64,000 bases of DNA from NCBI RefSeq assembly GCF_958979055.1, contig NC_084887.1, forward strand, positions 33,396,620 to 33,460,619. Direction: 5' to 3'. How positions within the stretch are numbered: position 1 is the first letter of the stretch; every line of letters starts with the position of its first letter. The notes under the pieces were generated by a model. The model did no database searches. It was not told where the DNA came from and saw only the letters and a list, made by a program, of their open reading frames with translations. Origin of the DNA: Alnus glutinosa. Lineage: Eukaryota > Streptophyta > Magnoliopsida > Fagales > Betulaceae. Of this stretch, positions 60,129 through 64,000 are shown piece after piece. Both the position numbers and the translations under genes were made by a program.

Positions 60129-61743
60129 ATGGGCAATCCACATGTTCTGGTTATGCCGTATCCAGCACAGGGCCACATAATTCCTCTGCTGGAGCTATCA
60201 CAGTGCTTAGTCCAACATGGGTTCAAGATAACATTTGTAAATACAGAGTATAATCACAACCAAATCATGAATGGAAATGCAATGAAGGATAAAATAGGGA
60301 ATCAAATCCATCTGGTTTCCATTCCTGATGGATTAGAAACTTTGGAGGACAGAAAAAAGCCAGGGAACTTGTCAGAAGCAGTCTTGAAGGTTTTGCCTGG
60401 GAAGCTAGAGGAGCTCATCGAACAGATTAATGGGTCCAATGGTGAAGAGATCACTTGTATCCTCGCTGATCAGAGTGTTGGGTGGGCCCTAGAAATTGCA
60501 CAGAAGAAGGGAATCCGACGAGCTGCCTTCTGCCCTGCAGCAGCAGCACTATTGGTCTTAGGATTTAGCATCCCAAAGTTGATTGAAGATGGAATTATTA
60601 CTGATGATGGTGAGTCCTCTATCGCTACCATTTGCTTCTTCTTGCAGCATATAATAGAACATGCATCCAGTCAAACTCAACCTTCTAAAAAAGTTACCCG
60701 AATTTGGTGTATAGATGCTAATAATCTTGAAATAAGTTGAAACTTTTGGGATGAAGGTTGAATTGAGTGGAGTCGAGTCGAGTACAAATGATAACTTGAA
60801 GCCATGTTAATAATGATAGGTCATTTGATCCTAAACTTAAATGGAAATTCTCTGCGCAGGGACTCCAATGAAAAAACAGATCATTCATCTCTCACCAGCA
60901 ATGCCTGTCATGAGCACAGAAAACTTGGTTTGGAACTGCTTTGGCAACTCGGCCATGAAGAAAAACATTTTTGAGCTTTTGGTAAGAAACAACAAGTCTG
61001 TGAAAGCGACTGAGTGGCTGCTATGCAACTCAACTTATGCGCTTGAGCCTGCGGCATTTACCTTGGCTCCAAATATTCTACCCATAGGTCCACTTTTGGC
61101 AAGCAACCGGTTGGGAGAGTCAGTAGGAAACTTCTGGCCAGAGGACTCAACTTGTCTGAAATGGCTGGATCAACAGCCACCAAGCTCAGTGATATATGTT
61201 GCATTCGGAAGCTTCACAATTTTTGCCCCAGCCCAGTTCCAAGAATTGGCTTTGGGGCTTGAACTCTGCGACAGACCATTCCTGTGGGTAGTGCGGCCAG
61301 ATATCAGAGACGGGACAAGCAATGCCTACCCAAAAGAATTTCAAGACAGAGTAGCCGCTCGTGGGCGGGTGGTGGGATGGGCGGCGCAACAGAAGATTCT
61401 GAGTCATCCGTCAGTTGCTTGCTTCATAAGCCACTGTGGTTGGAACTCCGCCATGGAAGGTGTAAGCAACGGGATCCCATTCTTGTGCTGGCCTTACTTT
61501 GCTGACCAGTTCCTTAACCAGAGCTATATTTGTGATGTTTGGAAGGTTGGGTTGCGTTTAGAACGAGATGAAAGTGGCATCATATCACGAGGAGAAATTG
61601 AAAGTAAGGTGGAGCAACTTCTGGGCAATGAAATGTTAAAAGCAAGGGCTTTGGATCTCAAGAATATAGTCAAGACTAGTGTCAAAGAAGGTGGTGGCTC
61701 CAACAATAATTTGAAGAATTTCGTTGAATGGATGAAAGCATAG
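60129..61743 (+). CDS. UDP-glycosyltransferase, UGT83A1-like (copy C), intact
   Basis: Two exons, 60129-60609 and 60860-61743, with a 250-bp intron after ..GIITDDG, give 454 residues, a usual UGT length. The N-terminal acceptor domain has VLVMPYPAQGH with His16, the catalytic base of plant UGTs, and HLVSIPDGLE. The C-terminal donor domain has YVAFGSF, RPFLWVVRPD and the complete 44-residue PSPG box (residues 334-377, from WAAQQKIL to CWPYFADQ) with HCGWNS. The terminal Gln suggests preference for UDP-glucose, as is general for plant glucosyltransferases. Similarity in both halves is to Arabidopsis UGT83A1. It is the only fully clean copy of the three here and lies opposite in orientation to A and B. 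The start is the first ATG, matching the family. Confidence 0.95.
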
Positions 61744-62100
61744 AAAAGTTCCTCCGGCCTGCCATTTTCAGACTAAATAATCTGTGCATAGCTTAATGTT
61801 ACTGCCCTTTCAAAATTAGGAATAATATTTACCATGTATTTTTTATCCATCGGCTTTATTCATAACATAACGACCTTTAAATAAATAAATTATTACAACG
61901 TTATTAAGGAAAACAAGAATGCAAACACCAAAAAAGAAGACTTCCCTATTAGTATAATATCATTAAGAAGTAAAAATGTTTTTTCACTGTTGCAAAATGC
62001 CTAGGGTTGGGGTTTTATCCTCGAGGGGTAGTACATAAAGTGACCCCATCTTGAGGGTTCCTGTCATTTTAAAAAAAAAAATCCTAGGATCTCAACTATG
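61744..62100. other. UGT C 3' flank
   Basis: Probable 3' UTR and short AT-rich spacer; no further feature. Confidence 0.5.
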
Positions 62101-62777
62101 GCCCGATGAAAAAAGAGATTTTATTGAGAATTTTGAGCTTGAGATCCTCAAAGGCCAGGTTCTTATTTCTGTGAAAAAAAGAGGGGCAGGTCCATGTCGT
62201 TGATGCTAGCTCGAGTGAAGCTGATGCAGCCCTTTTGGCGGTTAGACTTGCTGTCTTCTCCGGTTGCTCTCCCTTGATCATCGAAGGTGATTCCTAGCTT
62301 GGGGAATAAGATCCTCTCCATTTCAATTAATGAAATGGATACTACTATTCATTTTGAATGAAAGGTCATATACATCATTAAATGTGTTAACTTTAAATCC
62401 TAACTATAAAATAAATAGTATCCATTTCATTTGAAATAGAGAGGATCTTATTCCATTCCTTAGTTATCATCCTAACCATTAATGATCCTTATCTTCTTCT
62501 TTTTTAACTAAAAGTCTGAACCTGTTACTGTTGATATTCAGTTTCAGCCCTTTTCCATTCCTAAATGGAAGGTTTTGAAAATTTCAAGATGTGCTAATTT
62601 TGCTACACACCATTTTGTTAAATGGGCCTCTTCCTACCTTGTGTTTGGAAGCATTTCTACTCTTTTTCTTTTTGTTCCTTCTAATTGCATCATGAGTGGC
62701 AAAGACCCTCCTTGGTAATTCCCTCTCCCCGGTTCCCTTGTTTGAATAGAAATACCAAAAAAAAAAAAAAAAAAAAC
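62101..62777 (+). pseudogene. LINE RNase H-like fragment with poly-A tail
   Basis: Plus-strand pieces DASSSEADAALLAVRLAV, SGCSPLIIEGDS and (after an insertion) LVIILTINDPYL belong to the C-terminal RNase H-like domain of plant LINEs. They are followed by decayed frames and a 20-A tail at about 62757-62776, as expected for the 3' end of a 5'-truncated LINE. The MITE at 62301-62454 splits the reading frame between GDS and LVIILT. Confidence 0.75.
62301..62454. mobile_element. MITE nested in the LINE fragment
   Basis: Ends ggaataagatcctctccatt and its inverted partner (gagaggatcttattcc), with further inverted blocks tgaaatggatac and gtatccatttca. Flanks read tcctagctt (left) and tccttagtt (right), a decayed 9-bp duplication. 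154 bp, no open frame. Confidence 0.8.
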
Positions 62778-64000
62778 AAATTTTTAGATATAAAAAGCAG
62801 ATATATCTCAGCCACTCCAATTGAAGTTTCACCATTTTCCAATTTTTCACTTTGTTATAATAGTATCACGCACTGATTTGAAATTTTGATATAATTTCAA
62901 ATTGATTTATGGCTCAATTTGGTAACCACCGTCCCTTTTCCGGACATAAAATTTCTATAAATTGGTTTATAAGAAATTTAATACAAATTATATTTAAAAT
63001 TGACATGTGTCTCAGGCCTAAACAAGTTTAACTATAATTGGAGAAGCTGAATTGTTTTCGTATATTTATGTCAACATGCAGTGTTGCTGTAAATAAATAC
63101 TCATGGTTAAATTATCATTTATCTCAAAAGTTTAAATTTATAAAAAATATTAATTTATATATTTTAAATTTTTTTAATTAAAATATGAGGTAAATCACAA
63201 AATTAAGGTTCAACAGAAACTCTGATACCATATTAAATCATCACTTATTTCAAAAATTTATACTAATAGAAAATGGTTAATTTTATCATTTAATTTATAT
63301 TTTAGCACTCATCTCACATGTGAGTTTAAAACTTCACTTAATTAACAAGACCTGAAATATGTAATTAAAATAAAAGGTGGATAATAGAGACAATTTTCTA
63401 ACTTAGAATATTTGGTTCTTAATTATTTAAATCTCTGCTTATATAACCCAAAACTTAAGAATGAAGTTGTTTTCGTTTGAGTTAAACAGTAACGATGTGG
63501 GTGAAGCTGGAAATCGTTGGAGTGGTATTATGTTGCTGTGGTGTGGGTGGGTTGTTGGGGGTGTGGGTTGCCGGGGAGACAGTGGGGGAAGAGGTGCTAG
63601 CCACGGGGTGAAGATCAGATGTTCGACAAAATGCTTCAAAGAGGCAGCTGTTGCGGGTGAGGCTCAGGGGTGTTCCACGAAAGGATTCAAAGAAGGCAGC
63701 AGTTAGGATAAAGAGACTATGTTGGTCGTTCTTAGGGCTTCGAGACCATAACAGGTCAAGGTATTGATTGTCGATTTTTTTTTTTTACCACACATCTATC
63801 ACTGATATACACAGTAATTTATAGACAAGATATTTAAAAAATAAAAAAATAAATTTATAGACAAGATATTACAGTAGGATATGAGGCTAGGTAGTTGAAA
63901 TGGTAAGGTCTCTGCCATGAAATGTTATTTCCTTGTGGAAAAGATATTGTGAGTACCGTTGGTGATCTTGAGCTCTTGTTTCCTTGTGGAGAAGATCCTG
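62778..64000. other. AT-rich intergenic end of window
   Basis: Holds a partial copy of the foldback repeat seen near 1447 (62940-63020), a decayed TRIM-like copy (63100-63370) and no supported gene. The short plus-strand frame at 63461-63706 is Gly-rich and has no recognisable domain. Confidence 0.45.
63100..63370 (-). mobile_element. Decayed TRIM/SMART-like miniature LTR element
   Basis: LTR-like blocks on both sides of CTCTGATACCATATTAAATC (decayed primer site, minus orientation), a pyrimidine block and the interior tail cctgaaatatgtaattaaaa. Strongly AT-drifted. Confidence 0.6.

Overview
This is nuclear DNA of a dicot plant. It is AT-rich, its genes are split by many GT-AG introns, and large tracts are filled with transposable elements. 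The recognisable proteins match Arabidopsis families (WDR12/YTM1, the dentin-sialophosphoprotein-like At5g07940 family, UGT83A1-type glycosyltransferases, a plastid-type alpha/beta hydrolase). A woody rosid is plausible from the repeat style, but the species cannot be fixed from sequence alone. No rRNA or tRNA gene, CRISPR array or prokaryotic feature was seen.

Layout. 1-3000: AT-rich intergenic DNA with foldback repeats. 3005-12743 (+): ten-exon alpha/beta hydrolase whose introns carry TRIM-like retroelement pieces, a 274-bp tandem duplication and microsatellites. 12744-19370: repeat-dominated, with a ~600-bp foldback element, a mosaic array of miniature LTR elements (TRIM/SMART type), and a decayed Ty3-gypsy derivative that keeps only gag-protease between short LTRs. 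20143-20988 (-): a lone 281-codon ORF of uncertain nature. 21552-27032 (+): thirteen-exon WDR12 gene (433 aa). 27033-30590: gene-poor. 30591-37394 (-): nine-exon gene for a 1724-aa glutamine/serine-rich protein.

39000-64000 is a UDP-glycosyltransferase cluster broken up by transposons. UGT copy A (44364-45909, -) is a pseudogene. Copy B (49590-51190, -) is nearly intact but has a stop codon just after the expected intron acceptor, which an acceptor 18-21 nt downstream would bypass. Copy C (60129-61743, +) is intact. Two related hAT transposons lie beside them: a decayed fragment at 42058-43151, and a complete 4.2-kb element at 51848-56071 with terminal inverted repeats and a perfect 8-bp target-site duplication, whose transposase carries in-frame stops. 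Several MITEs, one with a perfect 9-bp target-site duplication and one nested in a LINE RNase H fragment, complete the region.

The genes form no operon-like unit. The unifying themes are housekeeping genes (ribosome biogenesis, a plastid hydrolase) and a small tandem UGT family whose members are being lost while transposons insert around them. Exon limits were read by eye from splice sites and reading phase and may be off by a few bases.
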